DNA of 31,048 bases from contig JASJEI010000050.1 of assembly GCA_030064795.1 (NCBI GenBank), forward strand, positions 1-31,048. Reading direction: 5' to 3'. The notes under the pieces are model-generated. The model saw only the letters and a list, made by a program, of their open reading frames with translations, did no database searches and was not told where the DNA came from. The first letter of the stretch is position 1, and the number at the start of each line of letters is the position of its first letter. Positions 22,672 to 31,010 of the stretch are shown here, one piece after another. Position numbers and translations under genes: made by a program. This DNA is from Pleurocapsa sp. MO_226.B13. GTDB lineage: Bacteria > Cyanobacteriota > Cyanobacteriia > Cyanobacteriales > Xenococcaceae.

Positions 22672-24372
22672 ATGAAATGGCATCAAACCCAAAAGCTCGT
22701 AAATCCAAAGTCATCTCGATTGTCTCAAGGGGAATATGCTTATTCGCCATTTTTCCGCCAGTTCAAAATCTTTGGCATTGCCTTTAAGCTTCTCTTTTCG
22801 CTTTGGTGGGATAAAATTATTGGCAATTACTCCTCCAGACGCAGACATCGTAGAGCTAAATGGTTGGTTAGAAATATTCTCGCTCTCGGCCCGACTTTTA
22901 TTAAAATCGGACAGGCTCTATCTACCCGTGCGGATTTGATCCCGATTGAGTATATTCAGGAATTGAGTCAACTACAAGACCGCGTACCGCCTTTTAGTTC
23001 CGAATTGGCGATCGCAGCGATCGAGCAAGAATTAGGTAAGTCAATTTCGCTGCTGTTTGCCGAGTTTAATCCCACTCCCATTGCAGCAGCTAGTTTAGGA
23101 CAGGTACACAAAGCCAGGCTGTATACGGGAGAAGATGTCGTGGTTAAAGTGCAGCGTCCTGGTTTGGCAAAGTTATTTAATCTCGATTTTGAAATTTTGC
23201 ACCGTTTGGTACGTTGGCTCAATCGTTTTCTGAAAGATATTAGAAAGTTTAATTTAGAAGCAATCTATCGAGAATTTTTTGAGCTTTTATATTTAGAAAT
23301 TGACTACGTTCATGAAGGCAAAAACGCCGATCGCTTTCGAGATAATTTTCAAAGTTATCAACGAGTAGCCGTACCAAAAGTTTATTGGCAATATACTACC
23401 TCCAAGATTTTAACTTTAGAATATTTACCAGGGATAAAAATTGACGATCGCCTGGCTTTGGAAGCGAATAGAATTGATACTCAAGAAGTAATTCAACTCG
23501 GCATTACCTGTTATTTAAAACAACTTTTAGAAGACGGTTTTTTTCAATCCGATCCCCATCCAGGAAATATGGCAGTTAGCCAACGGGGAGAAATTATTTT
23601 TTATGATTTTGGTACGATGGCAGAGGTCAAAACTCTTGCCAAAGATCAAATGGTCAAAACTTTTTTTGCCGTCTTGAAAAAAGATACCGATGAGGTAGTA
23701 GAAACTCTAATTTATATGGGTTTGATCGAACCAGTTGCCGATATGACTCCCGTCAAGCGCACGATCGCGTTTATGTTAGAGGAGTTCCGTGACAAGCCAG
23801 TCGATGTTAGAGCCTTTGAACAAATAACCGATGAAGTCTATTCGATTTTCGAGCAGCAACCATTTCGTCTGCCACCTCAAATGACCTTTATTGTTAAATC
23901 TTTGACTACTTTAGATGGTATTGCTCGCGCCCTCGATCCTCAATACAATTTATTAGCAGCAGCCCAACCTTTTTTAAAGCAAATTGCTTTTTCTCAACAA
24001 CAGGGCAGTATGTTGAGTATACTAGCTAGGCAAACTAAAGACTTTATTCAATACAAGCTTAAGCAACCAAATCGTACCCAACTATCGATAATGCGCTTAG
24101 AATCTCGTTTGGATTTGGGAGAATTACAGGTTAAGGTTAGAGCTACTGAAAGCGAACGTTCTCTCAAACAAATACAGTTGGGAATTAAAAGTTTAATCTA
24201 TACTTGTTTATCGGGTTTTAGCTTATTATCGGGTTCGGTTTTATTAGTCGGTCAACTAAAAGGTGTGGCGATCGCTTTATTTTGTTTTGCAACCTTTTGG
24301 TTTATTTTATTAATGCGCTCTTTAACCAGCATGGCAATGGCTGAAAAGATGTATAAAATGGCCCAGAAGTAG
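22672..24372 (+). CDS. ABC1/UbiB family atypical kinase
   Basis: The 566-residue protein of the ABC1/ADCK/UbiB family has K-x-G-Q (F-I-K-I-G-Q-A-L-S, 76-84) in the regulatory N-terminal extension and the Ala-rich loop A-A-A-S-L-G-Q (138-144) replacing the Gly-rich loop. The catalytic lysine is in V-V-V-K-V-Q-R-P, and D-P-H-P-G-N-M and Y-D-F-G-T-M follow. Two C-terminal hydrophobic helices (about 505-550) anchor it in the membrane. UbiB-like proteins support quinone or isoprenoid lipid synthesis and transport. Cyanobacteria have several paralogues related to the chloroplast ABC1K proteins of plastoglobules, which act in plastoquinone and tocopherol metabolism; which one this is cannot be settled by eye. 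It follows the histidine kinase gene by 93 bases. Confidence 0.92.
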   Translation: MKWHQTQKLVNPKSSRLSQGEYAYSPFFRQFKIFGIAFKLLFSLWWDKIIGNYSSRRRHRRAKWLVRNILALGPTFIKIGQALSTRADLIPIEYIQELSQLQDRVPPFSSELAIAAIEQELGKSISLLFAEFNPTPIAAASLGQVHKARLYTGEDVVVKVQRPGLAKLFNLDFEILHRLVRWLNRFLKDIRKFNLEAIYREFFELLYLEIDYVHEGKNADRFRDNFQSYQRVAVPKVYWQYTTSKILTLEYLPGIKIDDRLALEANRIDTQEVIQLGITCYLKQLLEDGFFQSDPHPGNMAVSQRGEIIFYDFGTMAEVKTLAKDQMVKTFFAVLKKDTDEVVETLIYMGLIEPVADMTPVKRTIAFMLEEFRDKPVDVRAFEQITDEVYSIFEQQPFRLPPQMTFIVKSLTTLDGIARALDPQYNLLAAAQPFLKQIAFSQQQGSMLSILARQTKDFIQYKLKQPNRTQLSIMRLESRLDLGELQVKVRATESERSLKQIQLGIKSLIYTCLSGFSLLSGSVLLVGQLKGVAIALFCFATFWFILLMRSLTSMAMAEKMYKMAQK

Positions 24373-24428
24373 GGATTAGTAACTGGTAAATAGCAACTAA
24401 TAACTAAGAATTAATATATTTATTCGGT

Positions 24429-24647
24429 TTCTCAGACCTGGATGCGGAGACAGAAGAGATCCTTGACCAGAATCTGCGACGGCGAGGGTGTTCTTGTCTG
24501 ATTGTGGCCCACCGCTTGAGTACGATTCGCGATTGCGATGAGATTATTGTGCTGGAGCGGGGTAAGGTGGTGCAGCGGGGAACCCATGAGGAATTGCGGC
24601 AGTTGGATGGAGTTTATCTGAAACTTCTCGCAGATGACTTCTGTTAG
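24429..24647 (+). pseudogene. C-terminal fragment of a peptide/bacteriocin-export ABC transporter ATPase
   Basis: An open frame without a start reads [14 protein letters not shown], then [12 protein letters not shown] (the H-loop region) and [16 protein letters not shown], ending L-A-D-D-F-C and a TAG at 24645-24647. This is the part of an ABC ATPase after Walker B, about 70 residues, and resembles most the bacteriocin or lantibiotic exporters (NHLP-type). The upstream parts (membrane domain, peptidase domain, Walker A and B) are missing: the sequence before about 24429 is unrelated. The fragment is clearly more GC-rich than its neighbours, which suggests transfer followed by deletion. A Nif11 RiPP precursor lies 0.9 kb downstream. 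Confidence 0.8.
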
Positions 24648-24778
24648 CTTGAGTATTCGACTGCTCCTAGAAGGAAAGGAGCCTGTGCAAATTAATCTAC
24701 AATCCCTTTTCTAGAGTCAGGTTGGCTCAATCGAACTGTGCATTATTTCCCCTGAAATTATTTTAAGGTTGATTGACC

Positions 24779-24829
24779 CTTAAGTTGTGAGCTTAAGTTG
24801 TGAGCTTAAGTTGTGATCTTGAGTGGTAC
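24779..24829. repeat. Tandem 13-bp repeat CTTAAGTTGTGAG
   Basis: Three nearly perfect copies (starting 24779, 24792, 24805) plus a degenerate fourth lie about 80 bases upstream of the lectin-domain gene. The unit contains the palindromic CTTAAG. The 24648-24778 stretch before it holds no gene I can support. Confidence 0.75.
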
Positions 24830-24907
24830 AAATTGGGCAACTGCTTAAAACTAGAGATATGCCATGAAAAACCACAACGGTACAAATGAAATTAAGGAGA
24901 TAAAATC

Positions 24908-25390
24908 ATGGAAGAATTTAATACACCTGTTGGATTGCTTTCATCAAGAGGCGAAAATTGGAATATTAACGTTGACACAAGCGGTAACTTGACATTTAAT
25001 GCTGATAGTCTTACTGATGGTACCACTAGAATGGTAATCAATGACGAGACAGGTAACGTCGGCATCGGGAGAGCGAATCCACAAGCGAAGCTAGATGTTA
25101 ATGGTACATTTCGTGTCAATGAAGGAACAATTTTCTCCAGAATTCAAGCTGGTACTGCTACTGTAGGTAATAGTACTTCAAATCGGAAGAACATAGTTGT
25201 AAACTTCCCCATACCTTTTTCAAATCCTCCCAAGGTAATTGCTACTGCTCGGGGAGGAGATTTCCAAGATACATTTGCTGTCACAACGACAGCTATTTCA
25301 ACTACGCAGTTTAGGATAAATGTACTTCGTTTAGACGGAGCAGGGGGCTGGGGTCAAAACCTTCAACTAGACTGGATGGCTTGGCAGTGA
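24908..25390 (+). CDS. H-type lectin domain protein with tail-fibre-like N-terminus
   Basis: The 160-residue protein has no signal peptide. Residues about 1-75 carry the phage tail-fibre-like motif G-N-V-G-I-G-R-A-N-P-Q-A-K-L-D-V-N-G. Residues about 90-160 resemble the H-type lectin (discoidin/Helix pomatia agglutinin) domain: V-N-F-P-I-P-F-S-N-P-P-K-V-I-A-T-A-R-G, a T-F-A-V-T-T-T strand and the end L-Q-L-D-W-M-A-W-Q. H-type lectins bind N-acetylgalactosamine-like sugars as trimers or hexamers. A strong AAGGAG (24894-24899) sits 8 bases before the ATG, as also seen for the RiPP precursor downstream and unlike most other genes here. Known cyanobacterial homologues are of unknown role; a secreted or contact-dependent adhesin is possible. 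Confidence 0.75.
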   Translation: MEEFNTPVGLLSSRGENWNINVDTSGNLTFNADSLTDGTTRMVINDETGNVGIGRANPQAKLDVNGTFRVNEGTIFSRIQAGTATVGNSTSNRKNIVVNFPIPFSNPPKVIATARGGDFQDTFAVTTTAISTTQFRINVLRLDGAGGWGQNLQLDWMAWQ

Positions 25391-25420
25391 AGAATGGAAG
25401 AAGCTAACCTCTAGATTTTT

Positions 25421-25454
25421 GACATACTCTATGACTGTAATGCAAGAGTATGTC
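25421..25454. terminator. Perfect 10-pair hairpin between lectin and RiPP genes
   Basis: GACATACTCT (25421-25430) pairs perfectly with AGAGTATGTC (25445-25454) around a 14-base loop, 30 bases past the lectin stop. No T run follows on the forward strand, so it may attenuate or protect the transcript rather than end it. Confidence 0.4.
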
Positions 25455-25555
25455 AATTAAAAAGTAGGGATTGGGGAGATCTAGCTGGTTATCAATTCGC
25501 GCTGCGATCGCCCGACGGTATTGAACTCAAAAACATCAAATAAGGAGAAAAACCA

Positions 25556-25837
25556 ATGCTGAACCAAATTAAAGCTTTACTTCAAGATCGACAACTACGC
25601 CAGAAAATTAAACAAGCAAAGACCCTTGATGAAGCGATCGAGCTGATTATGACCGCAGATGCTGAAAAAGGTGACAACTTCACGACAGAAGATGTAAATC
25701 AAATACTAACCAAATTAGCACCAGGCAGTGGCAACGAATGGCAAAAATTGAGCGAGTCAGATTTACTGGCTGTAGCGGGTGGAGTGAGTCCTAAGACCGA
25801 TAGCCGTTCTTGTGTGGGCTTGGATTGTTGTTACTAA
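25556..25837 (+). CDS. Nif11-type RiPP precursor peptide
   Basis: The 93-residue peptide has a helical, charged leader (residues 1-76) with features of Nif11-like leaders: an N-terminal I-K-A-L-L-Q-D helix, a second helix ending F-T-T-E-D-V-N-Q-I-L, and the closing L-S-E-S-D-L-L-A-V-A-G-G. The GG at 75-76 is the expected cut site of a peptidase-containing ABC exporter. The 17-residue core (77-93) contains three Cys (86, 91, 92), three Ser and one Thr, and ends C-C-Y, a composition suited to thioether, disulfide or azoline formation. An AAGGAG ribosome site (25542-25547) precedes the ATG. No modifying enzyme (LanM, cyclodehydratase, radical SAM) is in the window; only a transporter fragment is nearby. 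The gene may be served by enzymes elsewhere, as for prochlorosins. Confidence 0.85.
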   Translation: MLNQIKALLQDRQLRQKIKQAKTLDEAIELIMTADAEKGDNFTTEDVNQILTKLAPGSGNEWQKLSESDLLAVAGGVSPKTDSRSCVGLDCCY

Positions 25838-25877
25838 TCGCTTTTCCATATTCTAACCTAAAAGCGTAAAATTGTTT

Positions 25878-25929
25878 GCCCAAAACCGATGTCTGAGACG
25901 GACTTCTACAAAGTTATCTGGTTTTGGGC
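25878..25929 (+). terminator. Long perfect stem downstream of the RiPP gene
   Basis: GCCCAAAACC (25878-25887) pairs perfectly with GGTTTTGGGC (25920-25929). The 32-base loop contains a small GTC-TGA-GAC hairpin. It lies 40 bases past the RiPP precursor stop. No T run follows, so it may be an RNA-stabilising or repeat structure as much as a terminator. Confidence 0.45.
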
Positions 25930-25946
25930 CATTTCGATACCGCCTC

Positions 25947-26049
25947 ATATCAAATCCGGCTAAACAACCACAGAAACTGTAGGGGGGCAAGGCCTTGCGC
26001 CCCTACCCAGCCAATAATTTTACTGTGGGCAATCAATCGGATTTGATAT
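25947..26049. mobile_element. MITE-like palindromic element with ATATCAAATCCG terminal repeats
   Basis: Perfect 12-base inverted terminal repeats ATATCAAATCCG lie at 25947-25958 and 26038-26049. Between them are CCACAG/CTGTGG and a near-perfect central palindrome around GGCAAGGCCTTGCGCC (about 25979-26006). The whole 103 bp can fold into one cruciform and has no ORF. Such GTAGGGGCGCAAGGCC palindromes are common dispersed repeats in cyanobacteria. Confidence 0.65.
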
Positions 26050-26179
26050 CACCAGGGGATCTTGAACAGTTTGCCTCAAAAAATCCAAAAAATCATTGAA
26101 CCACTTAACTCATTTCTGGGTTGAGTAATTTCTAAGTAGCTCCACTTAATTCAACATAAAACATCTTGTAGGTTGGGGA

Positions 26180-26220
26180 GCCACTGCGTTGCGGAGGTTT
26201 CCTCCGTTGTAGCAAGTGGC
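26180..26220. repeat. Nested palindromic repeat GCCACT...AGTGGC
   Basis: GCCACT (26180-26185) pairs with AGTGGC (26215-26220), and inside it CGGAGG (26192-26197) with CCTCCG (26201-26206). A further stem, AACCCAACA/TGTTGGGTT, lies at 26257-26286. The 26050-26307 stretch has no gene; reverse-strand frames across it are low-complexity artefacts. Confidence 0.55.
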
Positions 26221-26307
26221 GTTTGAGGCACGTACGCGCAAGCGTTCTCGAAGAGTAACCCAACAAAAGCATATGATTGTTGGGTTTCACGCGCTTGTTC
26301 AACCCAA

Positions 26308-26452
26308 CCCAATACTGTTCGGTTAACAAAGTTATGTGTTGAGACAAGCAGGACAAAGGCTTTAGCCGCATGTAGCAGGGGGAGCAAGGGGAGCAAGGGG
26401 AGCAAGGGGAGCAGGGGGAGAGGAAAATAAGACTTATCCGAACAGTATTGGG
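26308..26452. mobile_element. MITE-like element with 15-bp terminal repeats and an internal 9-bp tandem array
   Basis: Perfect inverted repeats CCCAATACTGTTCGG (26308-26322) and CCGAACAGTATTGGG (26438-26452) bound a 145-bp segment without a transposase. Inside, about 26379-26420 is a tandem array of GGGGAGCAA units (about four copies), a type of short repeat prone to slippage. Palindromes continue to about 26600 (for example AGGGCG/CGCCCT at 26576-26589). The rest of the gap to 26799 holds nothing I can name. Confidence 0.6.
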
Positions 26453-26799
26453 GGACGGGGCATATAAACTCTTCGGGAAACCTGAAGAGACAGCCCCTCC
26501 GATTCGCGCGAAGCGAAGCGATATGCGAAGCGGCTTGCACTTGTCGCATTGAGTGTATCCGTGATAGAGTCCTTTAGGGCGTTCGCCCTTACAGTCATTA
26601 GTTATGTTCGCCAATCTCAAACAAGATCGATCGTCAACCAAAAATACTGGCAGTATTGGACTTGGCAATGCTGACTCTAGGGATTAAAAGCTAATTTTAA
26701 GATTCTATAAGTAAATTTTTGAGTCGATAATAGTACAAATTTCTCACAAGAGATTATCGTAAAAGAATATCATACTACAGTAATGTTTTTGCAGTCACG

Positions 26800-28050
26800 A
26801 TGGGTTCTCTTGTTAGTTATTTTTGCCAATCCCTAGTAGCTTTGGGTTTAATTTCGATCGCGACAACTCCAGCACTTGCCGAACTATCTCTGGAAGAAAT
26901 CAACTCTATTTCCAGACAAACTACGGTTTTGGTAGCTCCTGGATTGACACCAGAATTAGTTAAAGAGCTAGAAGAAAATCGCAATAATCCTCTAGCTAGC
27001 GATCGCGATCCTGACGGCGTTTGGAATCCTGGATCGGGAGTAATTATTGGTAGAAAACAAGACAATTACTATGTTCTGACCGTCACTCACAACTTCAAAC
27101 AAAGACATTTAAAACTCAATATTCCCTACGGAATTCGTACTAGTGACGGTAGGGTTCATGCAATTTCCCAAGTAGATGATGGTAGAGATTGTCCTTTGCG
27201 ATCGGAGATTCAAGCAGAAAATTTAGTTAGATTTGGCTGCTATTCAATCACAATTCCTGGAAGAGTGGCGGGTACGGATCTGGCTGTAGTCAGCTTTCAA
27301 AGCGATCTAGAATATCCGATCGCTTCTTTGGGAGATGTTGGTAAGCTTGAATTGGGGGATACAGTTTATGTTTCTGGTTGGCCCGATCCAGAGAAGGAAA
27401 GAGATGCTGTCACTGGCAGATGTCGCGGAAAAGTAGCTCGTAGAAAACGTCGTCTAGCCTGGGGTCCAATTACGAGAACAATTGAACCCGAAATAGGCGA
27501 AAATGGATACAGTCTCTTTTATGTAGATTCAACCCGTCCTGGCATGAGTGGTGGCCCCGTCTTCGATCGCGATGGATTTGTGGTTGGAGTTCACGGTCGA
27601 GGTTCGGCTGACAAAGGTAAGCTCGTCCAGCAATATTGCTCGATAGAAGAACAAAAAACTCCTCAGTTTGAGTCAGAAGATGACATCAATAGAGTAGTTG
27701 CAGCAGCGGTAAACTACGAACCGCCTCTACTACATTCTCAGTTTAGTAGCGGTCAGAATGCCGACAATTTCCAGTCTTTGTGGGATGAAGTCAAGATCAA
27801 AGTATTGTTTAATTTGCAACCCCCAGGACAAACTTTTATTAATGCAGCTAAAACTCCCCTGTTTGAAACTGATTCTAGTAGCGGTATTTTAGATGTACCT
27901 TTGGGTAACGATCTGGTCGGTTCCTTAGATTTAGGCAATAAAGAAGATGTGGTCGAGGATGTCTATCAAAGTTTTTCTCTCAAAAATATGCTACGAGATG
28001 AACCTTCTCCTGGATGCAACTTCCTCCTACTGGGAGAGCCTTGTGAATAG
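26800..28050 (+). CDS. Secreted trypsin-like serine protease
   Basis: The 416-residue protein has a signal peptide (about 1-27, ending P-A-L-A) and a chymotrypsin-fold domain (about 38-275). The catalytic triad is visible: His97 (V-L-T-V-T-H), Asp160 (G-T-D-L-A-V-V) and Ser250 (R-P-G-M-S-G-G-P-V-F). A Cys pair (131, 147) flanks the substrate region. The C-terminal 140 residues show no known domain and end in a short Cys-containing tail. Cyanobacteria have many such proteases, often with TPR or PDZ domains added; neither is seen here. Targets are periplasmic or extracellular and unknown. The ATG at 26800 was chosen because the signal peptide starts there; an ATG at 26783 is out of frame. Confidence 0.85.
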   Translation: MGSLVSYFCQSLVALGLISIATTPALAELSLEEINSISRQTTVLVAPGLTPELVKELEENRNNPLASDRDPDGVWNPGSGVIIGRKQDNYYVLTVTHNFKQRHLKLNIPYGIRTSDGRVHAISQVDDGRDCPLRSEIQAENLVRFGCYSITIPGRVAGTDLAVVSFQSDLEYPIASLGDVGKLELGDTVYVSGWPDPEKERDAVTGRCRGKVARRKRRLAWGPITRTIEPEIGENGYSLFYVDSTRPGMSGGPVFDRDGFVVGVHGRGSADKGKLVQQYCSIEEQKTPQFESEDDINRVVAAAVNYEPPLLHSQFSSGQNADNFQSLWDEVKIKVLFNLQPPGQTFINAAKTPLFETDSSSGILDVPLGNDLVGSLDLGNKEDVVEDVYQSFSLKNMLRDEPSPGCNFLLLGEPCE

Positions 28051-28152
28051 TGTTAAATCAAACCTCTAGTTAACTTACTCTCCTTGTCAACCAGTCGCTC
28101 GCCCGTATTAGCGCGTCTAGTTTAATTTGTTGGGTAGTAAAAATTGAATAAT

Positions 28153-28176
28153 GTAGTGTGGGCACTGCCACGCTAC
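28153..28176. repeat. GTAGTGTGG...CCACGCTAC palindromic repeat
   Basis: A nine-pair stem with one G-T pair (28153-28161 with 28168-28176) lies 100 bases past the protease stop. It resembles other dispersed cyanobacterial palindromes and could act as a weak terminator. The remainder of 28051-28517 is AT-rich, with no gene or RNA I can support. Confidence 0.5.
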
Positions 28177-28517
28177 TAGTGGAGCGAGGCTTAAATACAG
28201 TCACCATTAAAATGGGCTCAATTTATTTATAAATCATATAAATCAACTTTGTTAATGGTATCGATATTTACGCCCGTGACTACTAGGTTAACTAATTTCG
28301 TTAGAGACTGTTTGTTAAACAAAAATTAAATGCCCGTGTAGGTTAGGTTAGGCGAGTATTTTTTTAGAATCAGTCTTTTAATTCGCGATTCGCCGTAACC
28401 CAACAAAATTAAACGTTACACTTCTCTTAAGATTTACTTTATAAACAGCCTCTTAGAATTTTTATTTTATATTTATGAAAATATAAACAATAATCTCAAG
28501 TATTTTTTTGCTAATTT

Positions 28518-28546
28518 TTGTAAAAAAAGCAGAAGAGTTCTATATA
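28518..28546 (+). promoter_or_regulatory. Putative porin promoter
   Basis: TTGTAA (28518-28523) and TATATA (28541-28546) are 17 bases apart, in the AT-rich leader upstream of the porin gene. This would give a leader of about 105 bases. GAGGAG (28647-28652) is the ribosome site, 6 bases before the ATG. The promoter match is moderate and AT-rich sequence yields chance matches. Confidence 0.35.
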
Positions 28547-28658
28547 ACTTACGACAACTAAAGTACAGTAAAAATAATAATTTTACTAGTATTTATAGTT
28601 TAACTTTTAAGAGTTAAATAGCTAGTAATTTATGTTGTATTTGGTTGAGGAGTTATAA

Positions 28659-30923
28659 ATGAGAGGAAAATTGTTAATAGCAGCTTTTTTATATTTTCTG
28701 GGTACTTCAGCGGTAAAAGCAAACCCTAAAGAAGCTAAATTAAATTTATTGAATACTAAAGATAATTTTAACTTCGATCTGACTAATTATTCTGTTAATA
28801 AATTTAAAAAACCCGAAGTCGAGCCAAGTTTATTGCTAGCTAAAAATGCCAGACTAATGGCTCAAATAGCAAAACAAAAACCAACTATATTCCCAAATAA
28901 ATGGCAACCACAAAGAGCGATCGCATCTCATCCAAACCAATCAAAATTAAAGAGAAAAGAATTACCTAAAATTGCACCTTCAGCAGCAGCGAAAAATAAT
29001 TCTCTTGAGGTTCAAACTACTGCTGCTTCTTTAACCGAGAAACCAGTTCAGCCCGAAAAATCTTACCTTACTCAAAATTACCTAGCTCAAGATTCTTTGG
29101 GACAAATAAATAACGTCTTTCAACTAAAAGATGTCAGTCCCAATGATTGGGCATATGAAGCCTTGCGATCGCTCGCACAGCGTTATAACTGTATCGATGG
29201 CTTTGCCGATGGTACTTTTCGCGGTCAACAAACCCTGACCCGCTATCAATTTGCAGCAGGATTGAACTCTTGTTTGCAGCAAATAGAAAGTTTGATTGTC
29301 TCTTCAGAAACTGTTACCGCCGAAGATTTACAAACAGTCGAGAGATTGAGACGAGATTTTGAGGTGGAGTTAGCGTCGATTGCAGGCAGAGTAGACAATC
29401 TCGAAGCCCGCATTGCCACTTTAGAAGACAATCAATTTTCAACCACAGCCATTCTCAATGGTGAGGTAGTCTTCGCCCTTGCGGATGCTTGGGGTGGCAA
29501 CCCCCCTGGAGGATGCGATAATTTAACTCTCAATTTGCAAAACGATCTTACTGCCAATGCGGTTAATTGCGGTTTACAAGGAAATGTTGACAATCCAGGC
29601 TCGACAGCAGATGAACCCGATAGCGAAACAGTTTTTGCCTATTTTGCACGCTTAGGACTACAAGCTTCTTTTTCGGGTCAAGATCGGCTGCGAATATTTC
29701 TCACTACTGGTAACTTTAACGATGGCGGGTTTACTAGTCCCGAAGCATTTAATACCTACAGTCCTCGCTTTAGTTACCAAGCAGGATTAGACAATCAAGT
29801 TGTCTTGGATATCCTTGAATATCGCTTTCCCGCCTTCAACGACCGCGTCGCCTTTTACGCTTCTGGGTTTGGTTTTTCTTTAAGTAATGTCTTAACCGCC
29901 AATTCTCCTTTCTTTGATATCGGAAGGGGTTCGGTTTCTCGTTTCGGTCAGCTAAATCCGATCTTTCGCATTGGTGGCCCGATGGATGCGGGAGTGGGTT
30001 TTGATTGGTTGATTGCCGAACCGATCCGCTTGCAAGTGGCATATGGTACTAGGGATAGTGCCGAGGCGGACGGAGGATTTTTTGGCGCAGACCACAGCGC
30101 GTTGGGAGCGCAATTCTTAGTTCAGCCGACAGATAATATTGTCACTGGAATCACCTATGTCAATGCTTATTCTAGCGATGGTAGCTTAGGAACGTTTACG
30201 GGTTCGGTTAATGCGGAAACTAATGGCTTATGGTCTGGGGGTAGGCTACCAAATCCTGGAACTGATGATTTACCAGGGGGAGCTTTTCCTGGAGTAGGAA
30301 CGGATTTGGGAGATTTTCCCGCTCAAATTAATGCTGTGGGAGGAACTTTTCAATGGAATTTCACTGAAAACCTTAACTTTGGTGCTTCGGCAGCTTATAC
30401 CTTTACTAATTATTTAAACGAAATTCCCGAGTTTGGTTTTCAAGAAAATTTCCCAGGACTTGTAGGTAAAAAACCTTATGGCAACACTCTAACCTACCAA
30501 TTTTCCCTGGGTTTTAGCGACCCTTTTGGTCGGGAAGGAGATCTCTTCGGATTTATCTTTGGCATGCCACCCAAATTAGTTGATGCAGGGCCTGTAACTC
30601 CAGGTCAAACCGTACCTTTTTCCGAACAGGTAATCAACAATGAAGATGCGGTGCCAATTACCGATAACGACCCCAGACAATTTTTGACCATAAATGAAGA
30701 TTTGGGCGACCCCGATAATGATTTTCTAATTCAAGAAGGAACGGGAGATCAATTTGGCCGAGAAGACGAGGCTACTTCTTTGCACTTTGAGTTTTTCTAT
30801 CGTTACAAAGCTAACGAGAATATTTGGATTACCCCTGGTTTCTTCTTTGTCACCAATCCAGGACACATTGAAGAGAACGATACTATTTATGTCGGAACCT
30901 TACGGACTACCTTTCGGTTTTAA
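28659..30923 (+). CDS. SLH-domain outer-membrane porin (OprB / iron-uptake porin family)
   Basis: The 754-residue protein has a signal peptide (about 1-21) and an unusually long, Lys- and Gln-rich linker (about 22-150). One S-layer-homology domain follows (about 154-215: L-K-D-V-S-P-N-D-W-A-Y-E-A-L-R, F-A-D-G-T-F-R, L-T-R-Y-Q-F-A-A), then a short coiled coil (about 218-262) and an OprB-type beta-barrel ending in the C-terminal F-R-F. This is the major porin layout of cyanobacteria: the SLH domain holds peptidoglycan-linked polysaccharide while the barrel passes small solutes, including inorganic ions. Typical members are 500-600 residues, so this one is long, with acidic inserts in the barrel (for example around 650-715). 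It is probably abundant and has a strong ribosome site. Confidence 0.9.
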   Translation: MRGKLLIAAFLYFLGTSAVKANPKEAKLNLLNTKDNFNFDLTNYSVNKFKKPEVEPSLLLAKNARLMAQIAKQKPTIFPNKWQPQRAIASHPNQSKLKRKELPKIAPSAAAKNNSLEVQTTAASLTEKPVQPEKSYLTQNYLAQDSLGQINNVFQLKDVSPNDWAYEALRSLAQRYNCIDGFADGTFRGQQTLTRYQFAAGLNSCLQQIESLIVSSETVTAEDLQTVERLRRDFEVELASIAGRVDNLEARIATLEDNQFSTTAILNGEVVFALADAWGGNPPGGCDNLTLNLQNDLTANAVNCGLQGNVDNPGSTADEPDSETVFAYFARLGLQASFSGQDRLRIFLTTGNFNDGGFTSPEAFNTYSPRFSYQAGLDNQVVLDILEYRFPAFNDRVAFYASGFGFSLSNVLTANSPFFDIGRGSVSRFGQLNPIFRIGGPMDAGVGFDWLIAEPIRLQVAYGTRDSAEADGGFFGADHSALGAQFLVQPTDNIVTGITYVNAYSSDGSLGTFTGSVNAETNGLWSGGRLPNPGTDDLPGGAFPGVGTDLGDFPAQINAVGGTFQWNFTENLNFGASAAYTFTNYLNEIPEFGFQENFPGLVGKKPYGNTLTYQFSLGFSDPFGREGDLFGFIFGMPPKLVDAGPVTPGQTVPFSEQVINNEDAVPITDNDPRQFLTINEDLGDPDNDFLIQEGTGDQFGREDEATSLHFEFFYRYKANENIWITPGFFFVTNPGHIEENDTIYVGTLRTTFRF

Positions 30924-30972
30924 AACTTAATTTTTTGAGCCAAGTTTTTTTGGCAAAATTAATGTATTAGTT

Positions 30973-31010
30973 GGAGATTATTTAGCAATAATCTCCGCTC
31001 GATTGTTTTT
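30973..31010 (+). terminator. Rho-independent terminator of the porin gene
   Basis: GGAGATTATT (30973-30982) pairs perfectly with AATAATCTCC (30987-30996) around TAGC. A T-rich tail ending in TTTTT (31006-31010) follows, 50 bases past the porin stop. Confidence 0.65.

Noticed and set aside
24779..24829. CRISPR array
   Set aside because: The 13-bp units are contiguous, without spacers, and no cas gene is present.
26132..26668. Two overlapping reverse-strand ORFs of 132 and 178 residues
   Set aside because: They are translated palindromic repeats and the GGGGAGCAA tandem array (P-L-L and S-P-C repeats), with no family resemblance.
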